NCBI RefSeq assembly: GCF_014633365.1
Contig: NC_068351.1
Coordinates: 9,926,907-9,990,906 of the forward strand
DNA: 64,000 bases
Direction: 5' to 3'
Origin: Diospyros lotus
Taxonomy: Eukaryota > Streptophyta > Magnoliopsida > Ericales > Ebenaceae
The translations under genes were made by a program, and so were the position numbers. Position 1 is the first letter of the stretch; each line of letters begins with the position of its first letter. Below the pieces are notes generated by a model. The model had not been told where the DNA came from. It did not search any database and worked only from the letters and a program-made list of their open reading frames with translations. Shown here piece after piece: positions 25,093-36,960 of this stretch.

Positions 25093-26093
25093 TTGTATGG
25101 TGGTTCCTGGATGCTTAAGGTGGGAATGTATTCTGGTGAGATGCGTTGGCAGCCCCATTTAAGCTAAAATCGCGTCGTGTCGTCGAGTCGGTATGGTGGC
25201 ATAGGTTTTAGAGAGATTACTCTTTTCCCGTGGAAGGGTTAAACACTTAGGGTTCTCTTGGGCTAGGGCTTACCGGGTGTATTGGTTTATTTCATGTCTT
25301 GCATTCATTCATAAAAAATGTGATTTTGAACTCTCACTTAGATGATTCAGCATCTAATTTGGACTATGTCTCTGGAATATTCAAACGTTCCAGGTGAAGG
25401 CAACAGTGCGAAAGGAAAAGGAATTACCGAGAAGTGACGGCGATCAGAGGATGTTTTATATTATGTCTTTTTAGTTATGTTATTTATTTTGAGCACATCA
25501 TGTAAACGTTGGTGCAACTTTATATTATAAATAAAGTGGTTTCGGTTATAACCTGTTAAGGTTTCGATCTAGCTTCCACATTTGAGATGATGTACCTGTC
25601 TTAGTTTATTGATGGTTCATAATTGATATACTGAGAAGGTATAACGAGATCTTCGGGGAACGATTTTGTGATGGGTTTTTATTAGGAAAAAAGATTTATA
25701 TCCCCGGAATCTTACGTTACGTAACGCCATTTCGGGAATTGGGGTGTTATAGCGGAGCCGAAGCGAACGGAAGGCGCGCGTGGATTGGTCCTTCCGCCTT
25801 GGTCTTCTCTCCTCTGCATCTCTGTTTGTCACTTGATATTTTCACTTTGCGTCTGCAGCGTCTTTGAAGCGCATGCCGTCGTCGTCGATTGCCCCTTCGC
25901 TACTTCGGCAGTCGCCGCCATGACCTAGATCTTGGAATAGCCCTCGTCGATCGTCCAAGCACAAGGAAAAGAAGAAACGAAAAGGTGAGGGATAGTGGGG
26001 TGAGGGTTAGGGTTTGATTCGGTCGAGTGTGGGTTTCGTGTTTTGGGGCTGCTAGAATCGATCTCGCAGTCTTGCCTACGAATGGGAGGATGG

Positions 26094-28658
26094 TGTAATA
26101 CCCGGTATTACATGGTATTGAAATAAATAAGTTTTGATTATTTTGAAAGGATCTTGGGTGGTCCGGGAAGCCCGAAAGTCGGTTTCAAGAAATTAATTAA
26201 TGAAATTTGTCAAGTTGGCGGCAGGGAGTGCCTCGGGACTTGGATGTCCAGGGAAGAGGGCAAGAGATTGGTGAGTGTCTCGAGATGAGGATAATGACGC
26301 TGGAGGCAGTCCGACCGAGAATAATTTTTGGAATAAATTCTATATGAGCTCGAGTGGGTGCCAATACCGAATGGTGGTAGAGGACCTCCGGGAAGCTGAG
26401 GGGACCCTAGGGGTGGTCCAATTTTGCGAGTGAGACAACCCTGAAGCATTTTCGGGTCGAATAGAGGACCCACCCAGGCGCATGGACGAAATCATCATTT
26501 TCGAGTAAAAGTCAATTATTAATTTTGGAGAATTAAGGTTTTGATGGCTTGTGGGTAATTAATTAAAATCTTAGGAGAGTCTAAGTATAATTATTAGAAT
26601 CCTCAAGTGCAATTAATGTTTCCTTAAGTGAAATTATGGAAAATTAGTGGGGTTTATATGTAAATTATATATATATGTATATATGGCTGTGGGTGTGAGG
26701 AAGCTTCCTAAGTCTTTCTCTGATATTTTGAAATGAGAGAGTAGAGCCGAGAGAGAGAGCCGGGAAGCAGGGAGTCATGATCGAGACCGAGCGAGGAAGA
26801 GACTGATCGCGAGAGAGAGATGCAGTGATGGCTAGCGGGTGGAAGATGGCCGATCGAGGGCAGCCATGGACGACGCGCGAATGAGGCAGCAGCGATCGGG
26901 AGGCTCACATCAAGGCCTTGCGATGGAGGCCGACGGTCGCGATGGAGGCCAACGATGCAGCAACAGCATGGAGCGGCGGTGCCGACAGCTTCAAGAGGCT
27001 TCAGCCGCGGTGTTGGAAGCTCTAGTGGCCGGCAATGGCCGCTGGTTTTAGTGGAGGTTGGTCGCGCACAGGCGGTGGCATGCGAAGATGCTGGCCGCGG
27101 TGATGGCAGCCAATAACGGCTGATGCGGGGCTGGCGGCAGCGGCGCGAGCAGCAACAACAGCAGGCGGGCCAGGCGGCGGCGGCCTGCAGCCATGCTTGG
27201 CAGCCCTGCGCGTGCGCAGTGAAGATGAAAGAAAAAGAAGACGCGCGTGGGAAGAAGAAGAATAAAAAGAAAAAAAATAAATAAAAAGAAATAAAAATAA
27301 AATATAAAAGAAAATCTGAAAAAATAGGGAAAAATAGAAAAAAATTCTAGAAAAATTGGGGAATAATCTGGAAATTATTTTGAGACTCGAGGAGCGTGCC
27401 AGAGGCTTGACATTGGAGATTTGGGCATGAGATGTCAGTTAAGGAGGCAACGCTAGTGTGGGCGATTGGCCGAGTTTCTTTTCCAAATTGACTGAGATAA
27501 GTTAATTAATTCTTTTCAGAATATTTTCTTTATTTGAGATATTAAATTGTGTAGTGTTGTTGGATTGAACCCTTGGGTCGGGGTTGTTTGGAAATTATTG
27601 ATGGCTGGTTTATGCCGTAGTTAGTGTTGATGAATGATTTTGCGGTGTAAGCAAAAGCGAAGGTGTTGGTTAATGTTTGATATTGTGGGGTTTTGTCTGT
27701 TTGACTCTAGGTTCATCCGAGAAGGCAGTGATCCTAGAGGAACTCGAGGTTCAGGCTGGAGTTCGTGCCAAGGCAGAGAAGAGGCTTTAAGCCAGGTAAA
27801 AGATGGCCCCATGTGGAGATGGCCTTGCAAGTTGGTAAATATGTTTGATAATATTTTTATATTGCATTTACATGTAATGGTTAATACTTGCGTGTGTGGC
27901 CATATGGAGTACTAGTGTTGTGAAGGTTGATAGGTTGATGCCTCAAACTTTGGAGGGTTGTGAGGATAGATGGGCCTAGCCTCATTTGCATGCATTTGAC
28001 ATACATAAATATGGTTATATTCATATTTACATGCATTGCACCCTTACTGAGTCTTTATGACTCATGAGGTTTTACCTCATGTGTAGATGATGCAAGTCCA
28101 GATGCGAGCATGGATGGTGCTAGGAGGCTGTTGTGGCAATTAGCTTGTTGCTTGAGATGTGTTGTTGTGTAATCTTATGTATTTTCTTATATGTATTCAT
28201 GTGCTTGAATGTAAGCGTCATTGAGCCCTAGAAGTATCTAGTTGTTGTAATCATAGCAATGTGATTGATGATTGTAAGTCTTCGTGATGCATATGTGGCC
28301 TTAGTTGTTGAAGCTAAGTTCGGACCGAGTAAAGATCAGCGAGGTATGTTTTCATAAATCCCCAAAACTCAGCAAAGTGTTCGTTATGCTAGCTTTGTGC
28401 TTGGTTCACCTTTGGCTTGCTATGAGGCGAGCTAAAGAGAGGTGAAGCTCACCCGGGTTTTGGGTCTTGATTCGCTAAGTTTTTCTTATTTAAGTTGGGA
28501 CCGATTCTTGAGTGGAGCGAAGGGAAGAACGAAGCCTAGTTCCCACCTAGGGAGTTTTCTGTTGAAATATAGTCCAACCTTTCAGTTGTGGTTCGTTGAG
28601 TGAGTAATCCGATTAATTATTTACCGGTGGCGCCCGTAAGTGGGAGCGGGTCGTTACA
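26094..28658 (+). mobile_element. Solo LTR, TSD GATGG
   Basis: It starts TGTAATACCCGG, ends GCGGGTCGTTACA, and is flanked by GATGG on both sides (26,089-26,093 and 28,659-28,663). Length is 2565 bp. The block at 26,740-27,230 is GC-rich with short frames, the leader region after a TATA-like stretch near 26,666. The late motif TGAGTCTTTATGACTCA is near 28,050. It is inserted in the same hAT-like element as the solo LTR at 23,213. Confidence 0.85.
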
Positions 28659-28661
28659 GAT

Positions 28662-28662
<1 letters not shown>

Positions 28663-28697
<35 letters not shown>
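28663..28697. repeat. GA microsatellite
   Basis: About 16 GA units directly after the right target copy of the solo LTR; a shorter GA run follows near 28,752-28,766. Confidence 0.9.
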
Positions 28698-28701
<4 letters not shown>

Positions 28702-29034
28702 AGGGGGGTGCGGTTTCAGTAGCAGTCACATGCGAGGGTGGGGGGAGATAGATAGAGAGAGAGAGAACTCAAAGAGGGGGGAGTGTGAGTGTCGCGGGTC
28801 GGGTGGGTTTAGTGTTTGGGGGGGCGGTTATTGATTCGCTGAACCGATTACTTCGGTTAACTGAATAACCGAAAATTAAAAATATTATTAACCAAATCGA
28901 ACCGTCTCATAAAAAAGTCGAACCGAATAAACCAAACTAAATTATTTTATCAAAAAAATCGAACCGAACTAACCAAATTGGTCGATTCGATTAATTCGAT
29001 TTATCCAAAAATTCTGATCACCACTACGTGAAAG

Positions 29035-30037
29035 TCCCAACAAACTGGCTGAGATGGTAGGCCAAGGTTACGTATACAAGTCAAGTAAAAACTGAAATCT
29101 ATTCAATCTTTTAAACATTTATAATTTGGAATGTTTAATCTCTCTATGATTTTGTTATTAATGGAGAATTTTATTTTACATTATTTTTTAACTATTGCAA
29201 ATTATTTGTGTTTGAATTCAAAATTTTGAACTCCTAGAATGACATTTGGTTCCAAATTAAACTTAGAATTGATTAGAATTGATCTTCAAGATTAATCAAA
29301 ATATGTAATTCTTCATAAATTGTTAAATAATCAAACATTTTTTAAAAAATTAATTAAGATTATTTCAAAATTAATCAACATATAATAATGCAAATATATA
29401 GTTCTCCATGAACTTATTAACAGTTCTACTGAAACTGATTAGGATTAATCAACATCTAATAATAAAAATATAATTCTGTAGGAACTATTTGATCATTTAA
29501 CATGTACACTAGGATTAATCTTCAAGATCATCCATAAAAAATGATTACTAATAGAATATTTGATCTTTACAATTTAGTCTGGTAAACATGTTATGAAATT
29601 TGAAAGAACAGAAGAATTTTTTTTTTATAATAGAATATTTGATCACTTGAATTATACAAAATGAGACATAGGGTAACCCTATTTATGTTGGTTCACTTTA
29701 ATACGGACGATTAGGATCAATAATGATCGTGTAATTAAATTCAAGATTATCCTTTTGAGTAGTTGTCCATTTTAATAATTATTCACAATATCCTTAGAGT
29801 TTTTTTTTCCTCTTCTACTAATGACAATTCAAGTGTTTTCATTGATACGGCGAAATGAATTTATAATAGAAAGGAGGAGACTTGTAAATCAATGGATCAA
29901 ACTGGTCATTGCTTTTATCTTAAGAAGATGACATTTGGCGTAGTTTAATATTTGGTCAAAAGGAAGTTTAATTATTAGCTCTTTAAGAGGTTAAATTTTT
30001 TTTTATCACTTACTTTGCAAAGTTGGAAGAAATGAGA
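29035..30037. other. AT-rich non-coding DNA
   Basis: No gene is recognised. Short phrases such as TTGATCATTTAACATG and AGATTAATC recur loosely at 29,280-29,560. Confidence 0.5.
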
Positions 30038-30303
30038 TGTAACATTCTATATCAAGTGATAGAAAAGACTGATACCACATGTAATATTTCGTATTGAGTG
30101 ATAGGAAAAATCGGAACAATTTATCCTAATGGATATAAGCGAACTTTCCAAGGTCACCCATCCTTAAGTTTCCTTAGTTCAAACACGCTTAACCTGACAG
30201 TTCTTTACTTACATTCAGCCCAAAAAATATCTAGTTGGTGTTATTTTCTTCTTTACTTATCTTTGATATATACTATCATTCTCTGATCTCTTGGGGTATT
30301 ATA
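30038..30303 (-). mobile_element. Solo Cassandra LTR, minus strand, with part of a second end
   Basis: The complement of 30,080-30,303 aligns over its whole length with the Cassandra LTRs at 58,384 and 59,012: start TATAATACCCCAAGAG, then TTTTGGGCTGAATGT, then the 5S-like part, then ATTGTTCCGATTTTTCCTAT, and end ATATTACA. The 5S-like boxes are diverged: GTTAAGCGTGTTT at 30,183-30,193 and GGATGGGTGACC near 30,152-30,163. A second, 42-base copy of the LTR end lies at 30,038-30,079. Confidence 0.8.
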
Positions 30304-31916
30304 TTAAAAAATATTATTTATCTTTTTACTTTTTAGCAAATTTTTATTACCTGATTAGTAATTTATAAGCTCTTTTAATAAGTTTTCTATAAATTGATGT
30401 TATGTAACCTTTTTAAATAGCATTATAAATGATCTCAAAGAAAATTATAACCACCAAATGAAAGACTAAAATATTCTACTTAAAATTTAACTTATAAGTT
30501 CCTATAATTTAAGTTAACCAAACACCCTCAAAGATTAGTTGATGTGAACTGATGATAAAACCCAAACTTTGACAAAATAAAAGCATGGCAACCATATTAA
30601 TCTACAAGAAGTCAAACACACACGTAATGCTTGTGTAACTTATGCATAGACGTAAATATATTTATTCTTGTTTAATTTGTTTGGAATCACTTGAAAATTG
30701 AATAATTTACTTTTTAACACTATTAATATTAACTTGTTTTACTATTTAATTTTTTAAAACTCTACACTCTTAGTTTTTTTATTCTCTTTAACTCTCTCTC
30801 TTTGCAATCTTCTTCTTATTCCATTCTCTTAATCATCCCCACTTTTTTTATCCCACAACTTCACCAAACTAAGATATGGTTGCAAAGCAATATGCCAAGT
30901 CGTTGTTTATTTTCTTAGCTTATAATTTAATTCTCTAAAGGTTTCTGCAACTTTCACATTGCCAATCTCTCTCTCTTTCTTTCTCATATTTGGATTCTAA
31001 TTTTATAAGTAATTAATGACGTTTGAATAAAGAGAGTTGAGTAACATTTCTTATCTTATAATATAATTCTCTAAAGGTTCCTACAACTTCGACATTACCA
31101 ATCTCTCTCTTTCTCTTATATTTGGATTCTAACTTTATAAGTAGTGACGTTTGAAAAAAAATAAGAAAATTTGTGAGAGTTGTAACACAACTCTCAATAA
31201 TGGCATTTTACACCAAAACTTGTTGATAAAATTATTCTTGATTTTTAGAAGATTGAAGGGTGATTTTGAAATAACAAAAGTTTGATAGAGTTCAATCTTT
31301 GTAACACTAAATGAAGGGTTTGAGGTGGTAAATCTATAAGTGTACGGCTCGTGTTATGCATGTATAAATAAAAATAAAATTATTTTAAATAAAAATTTAT
31401 TAGGTGACAATTGGTAGTTGTAGTATACTTTTCATATTTGTTTAAGGAAAAATTTCAATGAAAGCTAATGTTAGCAAAGTAATAAAATTAAATTATTTCA
31501 TATTTACAACATCATGAGATCAAATCTTAATAATTAAGTTATATTTTTATTTTTTAAACAAAAATATAAAGCGTATTTTGGAAATTTATTTTAATTGACT
31601 TGACTTCCTAACACCAAAACGCCTTCTGTACTTATAAAATAGTATAGATATTAAATGTATAAGATTTATATAAAAATTATTTGATGGTGATTGAAAGTTA
31701 CATTTTTTATTTTTTAGAATTATTAAAGCGCATTAATAAATATACAAGATGACGTAGGTGTTACGATAAATGGGTCTCCTTTCCTGTAATGATTAAAATT
31801 CTGCATTTAGAAAAATAAGATGTGTAGGATACTACTCAAATGAATTTAGTAAATGAATGCCTTAGGAAACAAAAAAAAAAAAAAAAAAAAAAAAAAACAC
31901 AGAATTTAATAAAAAG
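30304..31916. other. AT-rich DNA with one local duplication
   Basis: A roughly 135-bp block is duplicated: TTCTCTAAAGGTTTCTGCAA near 30,932 and TTCTCTAAAGGTTCCTACAA near 31,066, both followed by CAATCTCTCTCT and TTTGGATTCTAA. A long A-run lies at 31,869-31,898, just downstream of the DUF247 gene. No coding region is supported. Confidence 0.55.
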
Positions 31917-32251
31917 ATAAAATACAATACATTATCTAAAGCTGAATGGCAAAAAAGATGGTTTGAGTAATAGTCAAGCACACGAGAACAATTGCAGCAA
32001 GGAAAGCAATTATGGCCCAAGGGCTTCTAAAATACAATACAGTTTCTAAAGCTGAATGGCAGAAAAGATGGTTTGAGTAATTGTCAAGCACACGACAACA
32101 ATTGCAACAAGGAAAGCAATTATGGCCCAAGGGCTTCTAAAATGCAATACAGTATCTAAAGCTGAATGGCAGAAAAGACAGTTTGAGTAATAGTCAAGCA
32201 CACGACAACAATTGCAGCAAGGAAAGCAATTATGGCCCAAGGGCTTCTAAA
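31917..32251 (-). repeat. Three tandem 110-bp copies of the DUF247 tail
   Basis: On the complement each unit reads from TTTTAGAAGCCCTTGGGCC through the membrane segment AIIAFLAAIVVVCLTITQ to AGCTTTAG plus about ten bases. Units begin near 32,251, 32,137 and 32,027 and are about 95 per cent alike. The first is the true 3' end of the gene; its stop codon (32,156-32,158) means the other two are not translated as part of it. They lie in the 3' flank or 3' UTR. Confidence 0.9.
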
Positions 32252-33699
32252 ATGATCGTGCAGGCATTCAGTCAACCACAACCTTCTGTAGCTTTTACAG
32301 AAGTCGTTAAGGGATTCTTGAACATTCCCAAAAACTCGTAAATTGGGCACCACATTTTCGCTTATCTCGTTGAAAAGTTTCGCTACTTGTTCGTCGTTGC
32401 CCAAGAGGTTGAGTATTATGCCTTTAGATCGTAGCTCCTTCACATCTTCAGCATGGTCAATCAATGTATCCATGAAATAAACATACGAGGAAACCTCAAA
32501 ATTGCTTGAAGGGTCAGCGCAAGCTTCAAAAGCCACCAAATTCAAAAGCAAAGACTTGGTGCCATCCTCAATGGTTATTCGAGGGAGTTTGAGCCATCCA
32601 TACAAGTGCCCAGAATTAAATTTGATATCAGTGAATTGGCAAGTCTCGCTAGGCCGAAAATGTATTCCCACTGACTTTAACTCCTTAACTGAGCGATACA
32701 AGCACCAATATAGAGGTGGTTTGTCGCTAGCCTCATTTTTAATTTCTCTATTAACATCAACTTGCATAGAGCATGTTGCCATATGATTTGGCTCACGAAA
32801 CCAAACACAACTCTTCCTTCTTGGTGCTTTTTTTTCAGCACTAGGGTCTTCCTTGATTATACTGTTTTTTTTTTTTTTTTTTTTGTATCATCAACAAATT
32901 TAGTCCGAACAAGCTCAAGAAGATGAATAGGCTTTTTCTTTTTTCTGTTAGTTTCTTCTGACTTAGAATTTGTCTGGAAAAATAAAAAACAAGTCTTCCT
33001 TCTTGGTGCTTTTTCTTCAATAGGAGGGTCTTTCATGATTAGCTTGATAAAGTTGTCTATCATCTCAAATCCTTGACCTCCTTCAAACCTCAAGCTCAAG
33101 CACATTAGTTTAGTGAGGATCTCCAAAGGGAGTTGATTTTCCAATAACATAATATCACGTCTTATGAATGCTGTATCAATATTCGTGGTCTTTATATTAT
33201 TGTTCTCGGAGTTTACACAACTATCCATGAATTGGATGACAAAGCAACTGTCGAGAAACAACATCTCCGCAAACTTCTCGTCGTTAAATTTTTCTGCCAC
33301 GTCCTCGGTATAGTAATTCTTAGCTTCAACCAAAGAATTTTGCATCTCTTCGTACAATTTCCTAATCGATTTTCCACTTTGATCAGCATATTGTAGGGTA
33401 AATTGAATTTTGAAAGTTTCCATTTGTTGTAACTCGTCCTTACCATGGTGGTAAGGGCCAATTGCAACTATCATGGGATCGTAGCACTCCTTATTAGACT
33501 TGACCCCACGAAGTATAGCTGGAACTTTTTGGATTTTCAATTCTTTTATGTTCTGTTTTTCATAGGATTCTAGCTGACATATCCATGTACGGTTGTTCTT
33601 TTCCATGAGCATGGTTTCGGGCATTATCCATTTATAGCCGGAGGTGTTTTCTCCTTCTGTACCAACATAGTGAACCAATTTTACATAAAAGCAATACAT
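32156..33699 (-). CDS. DUF247 family membrane protein, frame broken at a homopolymer
   Basis: Two minus-strand frames make one DUF247 (PF03140) protein of about 515-520 residues, the usual family size. Frame 1 (33,699 to the A-run) has the family hallmarks KVPAILRG, CYDPMIVAIGPYHHG, ME..K, FLDSCFVIQFM and RRDIMLLENQLPLEIL. Frame 2 carries VGIHFRP, LPRITIEDGT, NLVAFE and LRSKGI, then a membrane helix near the end (AIIAFLAAIVVVCLTI) and stops at 32,156. The frames meet at a run of 20 T at 32,865-32,884; with this run length frame 1 ends just after it. One base more, or two fewer, would join them, so either the run length is misread or the gene is inactive. Met-26 (MPETMLMEKNN) is an alternative start. 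Family members are plant membrane proteins of mostly unknown role; some act in grass self-incompatibility. Nothing here shows such a role. Confidence 0.85.
32813..33055 (-). repeat. Duplicated 50-bp coding segment inside the DUF247 gene
   Basis: CTTCCTTCTTGGTGCTTTTT occurs near 32,813 and again near 32,995, each followed by a similar stretch. The complements encode IMKDPPIEEKAPRRKTC and IIKEDPSAEKKAPRRKSC, 182 bases apart. The basic KKKKP stretch and the A-run lie between them. Confidence 0.8.
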
Positions 33700-34995
33700 T
33701 GACTAAAATATCAAAGTCACAAATATTCAATTCATCATCATATTTTTAAATTTTGACTCAAACTTTAATAATGTGTGAAGATTGACCTGGAATTTAAAAA
33801 TGAATTAGTTGTCCTATATATCTTGTTGTCACCATCTCTCTCTCACTCTTTCCCTCAGCCCAGCGCTGAAAACTTTATCGTGCCACCACAGTCCACAAAA
33901 AGAGGGGGGGGGGGGGGAGATTTCCAGTTTTAAAATAATCCCCTCTTGGACAAAAAAAAAAGCTTTCCTGACTCATCCAAAGGACACAAATCTCTAAACA
34001 ATTTGATATTTAAAAATAAATTCTTCTCTTACTTTATTCTTTTGACCATAAGAGACTTATATACAATATTAAGGTCCCTAATCTATGGGATTTACAAGGA
34101 GGCAAATATACAATTAGGAAACTAAATATTGAGAATAATCAGGAAAATAAATATTAATTTGATGAGACAATTCCTTGGTTTAAGAAACTCGAATTTAGGA
34201 AAATAAATATGTGATATGCCAATACCCCCTTTCAAGTTGGAGCATGAAGATTTCGAATGCCTAACTTGAATAAAAAGCTATGAAATCAATCATGCCCAAG
34301 AGCCTTGGTGAAGATGTTAGCTAATTGAAACTTGATAGAAATGTGCTGAGGATTGATGATGTTACCCAAAAACTTTTCCCGTATAAAATGACAATCTAGT
34401 TTGATGTGCTTGTGCGTTTATGAAACATTGTGTTAGTTGTAATATAGAGAGCCGACTTGTTATCATAAAACAAATGGATAGATGTGGAGAGTCACACAAC
34501 CAAATCATGAAGCAAACTTCAAAGCCAAACTAATTCGCAAGTAGTAGAAACAAGAACTAGTATTTGGTTTTGGCAGACGAGTAGGAAATCGTGGGTTATT
34601 TTTTGATTTTCAAGATACCATAAAATCACTAAGAAAAATAACAAAGCTGTGATAGAGTGATGAGTAATGGGAAAACTCGCCCAATCTACCTCTCAAAAAG
34701 TAGTAACTTGTATAGTATTGCGAGATGGAAAGAATAATCCTTGACATGGAGTAGATTGAAGATAAAGAAGCAAATGCTTTTCAACATCAAGAAAGGGCTG
34801 CTTGAGCTTCTATGTAAACTGATTCAAAAATTGAATCGAGTATGAGATATCTCAGCGAGTAATAGTAAGGTAAATGAGGTAGCCAAGTAGACATTGATAT
34901 TGCTCGATATGTAAAATAGGAGCACTAACACCACGAGATAAATGATGTTGCATAAGAGAAAAAGTCGAAAGCTGGCAGCCAAGCATGTCGATTTC

Positions 34996-35967
34996 CTATA
35001 AAATATCTAGACAATATTTTTGTTGACACAGAAAAATACCTTTTGGAGAGTGAGCCACCTCAAGACCCAAAAAATAATGCAAGGGGCCAAGGTTGTTGAG
35101 CTTGAACCTTTGACGTAAGCAGTTCTTAAGTTTAACTACTGCCATGGCATCATTACCAACCATGATCATATCAGAATGTAAATGGTAATGTCCATAAAAA
35201 AAGTACCTCATACTCAAGTAAAGAAGGAATGATCAGACTTGGATTGAATAAAATCGAAATCAATAAGAGCTATAGATAATTTATCAAAACATTGAAGTGA
35301 AGCAAGTTTCAAGCCATACAATGATTTCTGTAAACAATATAATCTTGTATCAGTATTGAAAGATAACCCAGAGGTGGTGTCATATAAACCTCATCATGGA
35401 GATTCCCATGAAGAAAAACATTATTAACATCCAACTGGTCTAGCTCCCAATTTTTAGTTGTAGCAATAGATAAAAAACAATGAACTGTGGTTAATTTTGC
35501 AATGAGAGCAAAAGTTTTGGTGTAATCCAACCCTTCAACCTATGTGTTATCCTTTGGCCACTAATTGAGCCTTGTAATGTTCAATGCTCTAATTATCTCA
35601 AAGTTTGATCTTATAAACCCATTTACACCCAATGGGTTTCTTGTTAGAAGATAGATCCATAAGAATCCAAGTTTGGTTGGCTTTAAGGGTTACAATTTCA
35701 ATTGTCATAGCATCTTTTCACTTGGTAATCTTAATAACTTGTGAATATCAGAGGTTCAGTATGTGTAGACAAGGCTGCAAGGTAAGCTTGGCAAGGGGGA
35801 ATAAAGTTAGAGGAATGAACATGAGATGCTATTGGATAGGGCTTACCCAAAGAGACAACATGGGAACGAGGCATTGATCGAAAGCTTGTACTCATAGTCA
35901 TGGAGGTGTAAGGGTGGTTTTTGGGTTCTCTGTAGTTAATAGGGTGCCTTAGATGTTGGGACGACAA
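34996..35967 (-). pseudogene. copia reverse transcriptase relic
   Basis: Read from high to low coordinates: a connecting region with GKPYPIASHVHSSNF (35,731-35,967); MDYTKTFALIAKLTTVHCFL and [18 protein letters not shown] (35,309-35,530), the copia RT fingers; then DMIMVGNDAMAVVKLK and LNNLGPLHYFLGLEVAHSPK (34,996-35,217). The catalytic YVDD is not intact: the residues before MIMVGND read HLHSD. Stops and shifts separate the pieces, so it cannot make an active enzyme. Confidence 0.85.
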
Positions 35968-36299
35968 GGGATGGAAATTTAAAGTGGCCTTAGGCTCAAG
36001 AGAAGATAACTAGATGGTTTGGTCTAGGTTGTGAGTAGGTGAAAAAGGAGAAGTTATGATTGTTAGAGGAACTTGTGGATGAATTTGGTTCAAGTGGTGA
36101 TTGGCAGGTTGGGAAGATGAAGATGGAGACAATCTAGATTCATCCATCACATGATCACTTAGAGAAAGTAGTTGGATGACAGTGAAAGTCTTGAAGGGGA
36201 ATGGTTAATGTGTCAAAAAAGAAAAATTAATTTGTGAAAAAAGACATTTCTAGAAACAAAAAATTTTCAGGCTTTAAGATCACAAAATTAATATCATTT

Positions 36300-36960
36300 T
36301 TGACCAAACGAATATTCAACGAAAATACAAACTTGAGATCAAGGACTAAGCTCGTCATGAGTATATATAAGATCACAAGCATGATACAAACAACCAAATA
36401 CTAAAAGATGTATGTACTTGGGTATCTTGGAAAATAACTTTTCATATGGACCTTTTTTTTTTTAACAAGTTTGGTGCAGGCATTAAACTGATCAAATAGG
36501 TAGTTGTTAAGATGCATTCACCCTAGAACTTCATGGGTAAGTAGGCTTGAAAACATAAGGCTCTAGCAACGGTGACAGTGTTTAAGTTTTGCAATACCAT
36601 GTTGTTAGGTGTATGGCTTGGTGGAGAATCATATGTGTGAAGAAATGTTCTCATTGTGTCATTTGTGAATTCATTTCCATTATCGGTGCGAATGCGTTGG
36701 CATAAAAAGCAATATAGTGATCATAACATCAAAGTTATGTTGTAAAAGGTAAATCCATGTGCGATGACTTAAATCATCAACAATAGTAAGGAAGAAACAT
36801 GCTACAGAGTATGATGGTATTGATAAGACCCCCAAATATCTATATGAACTAACTCAAATGGTAAGAAAATAATGTGAAAATTCATCGACTATTCTAACAT
36901 AGTTAGACGTTTTCCTGGGCTTGGGGCTAGATGGTAAAATAGAGATGTCTTCTGATTCAA
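36300..36960 (-). pseudogene. copia integrase relic
   Basis: The complement near 36,740-36,860 encodes PFELVHIDIWGSY, the start of the integrase core (family pattern F.L.H.D.WGP), followed by remains of TIVDDFSR..W with stops. It begins about 150 bases from the primer site, so gag, protease and the zinc-binding part of integrase were lost. Confidence 0.7.

Larger units (their letters stand above)
23213..25751 (+). mobile_element. Solo LTR, TSD GCGGA
   Basis: It starts TGTAATACCCC, ends GGGGTGTTATA, and is flanked on both sides by GCGGA (23,208-23,212 and 25,752-25,756). Length is 2539 bp. It has a TATA box at 24,237, a short-period repeat block at 23,830-24,210, a 183-bp duplication at 24,727-25,092 and the late motif TTAGATGATTCAGCATCTAA near 25,338. 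It sits inside the hAT-like element. No internal retroelement genes are present. Confidence 0.85.
22680..29026 (+). mobile_element. hAT-like non-autonomous element holding two solo LTRs (copy 1)
   Basis: The ends are TAGGGGTGTATAATCGG at 22,680 and the complement of TAGTGGTGATC at 29,026. They are flanked by an 8-bp duplication with one mismatch (CATGAAAG 22,672-22,679, CGTGAAAG 29,027-29,034). Runs of AACCGAACCGA-type repeats follow each end. Removing the two solo LTRs leaves about 1.23 kb. It shares ends and a middle block (GGGGGCGATGGTGCTGCCG near 23,157; TTGGTCCTTCCGCC near 25,785) with the element at 44,170. The 8-bp target site points to hAT. No transposase frame is present. Confidence 0.7.

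Noticed and set aside
31936..32240. Two separate 64-codon genes starting MGHNCFPCC
   Set aside because: They are out-of-frame readings through the triplicated DUF247 tail.
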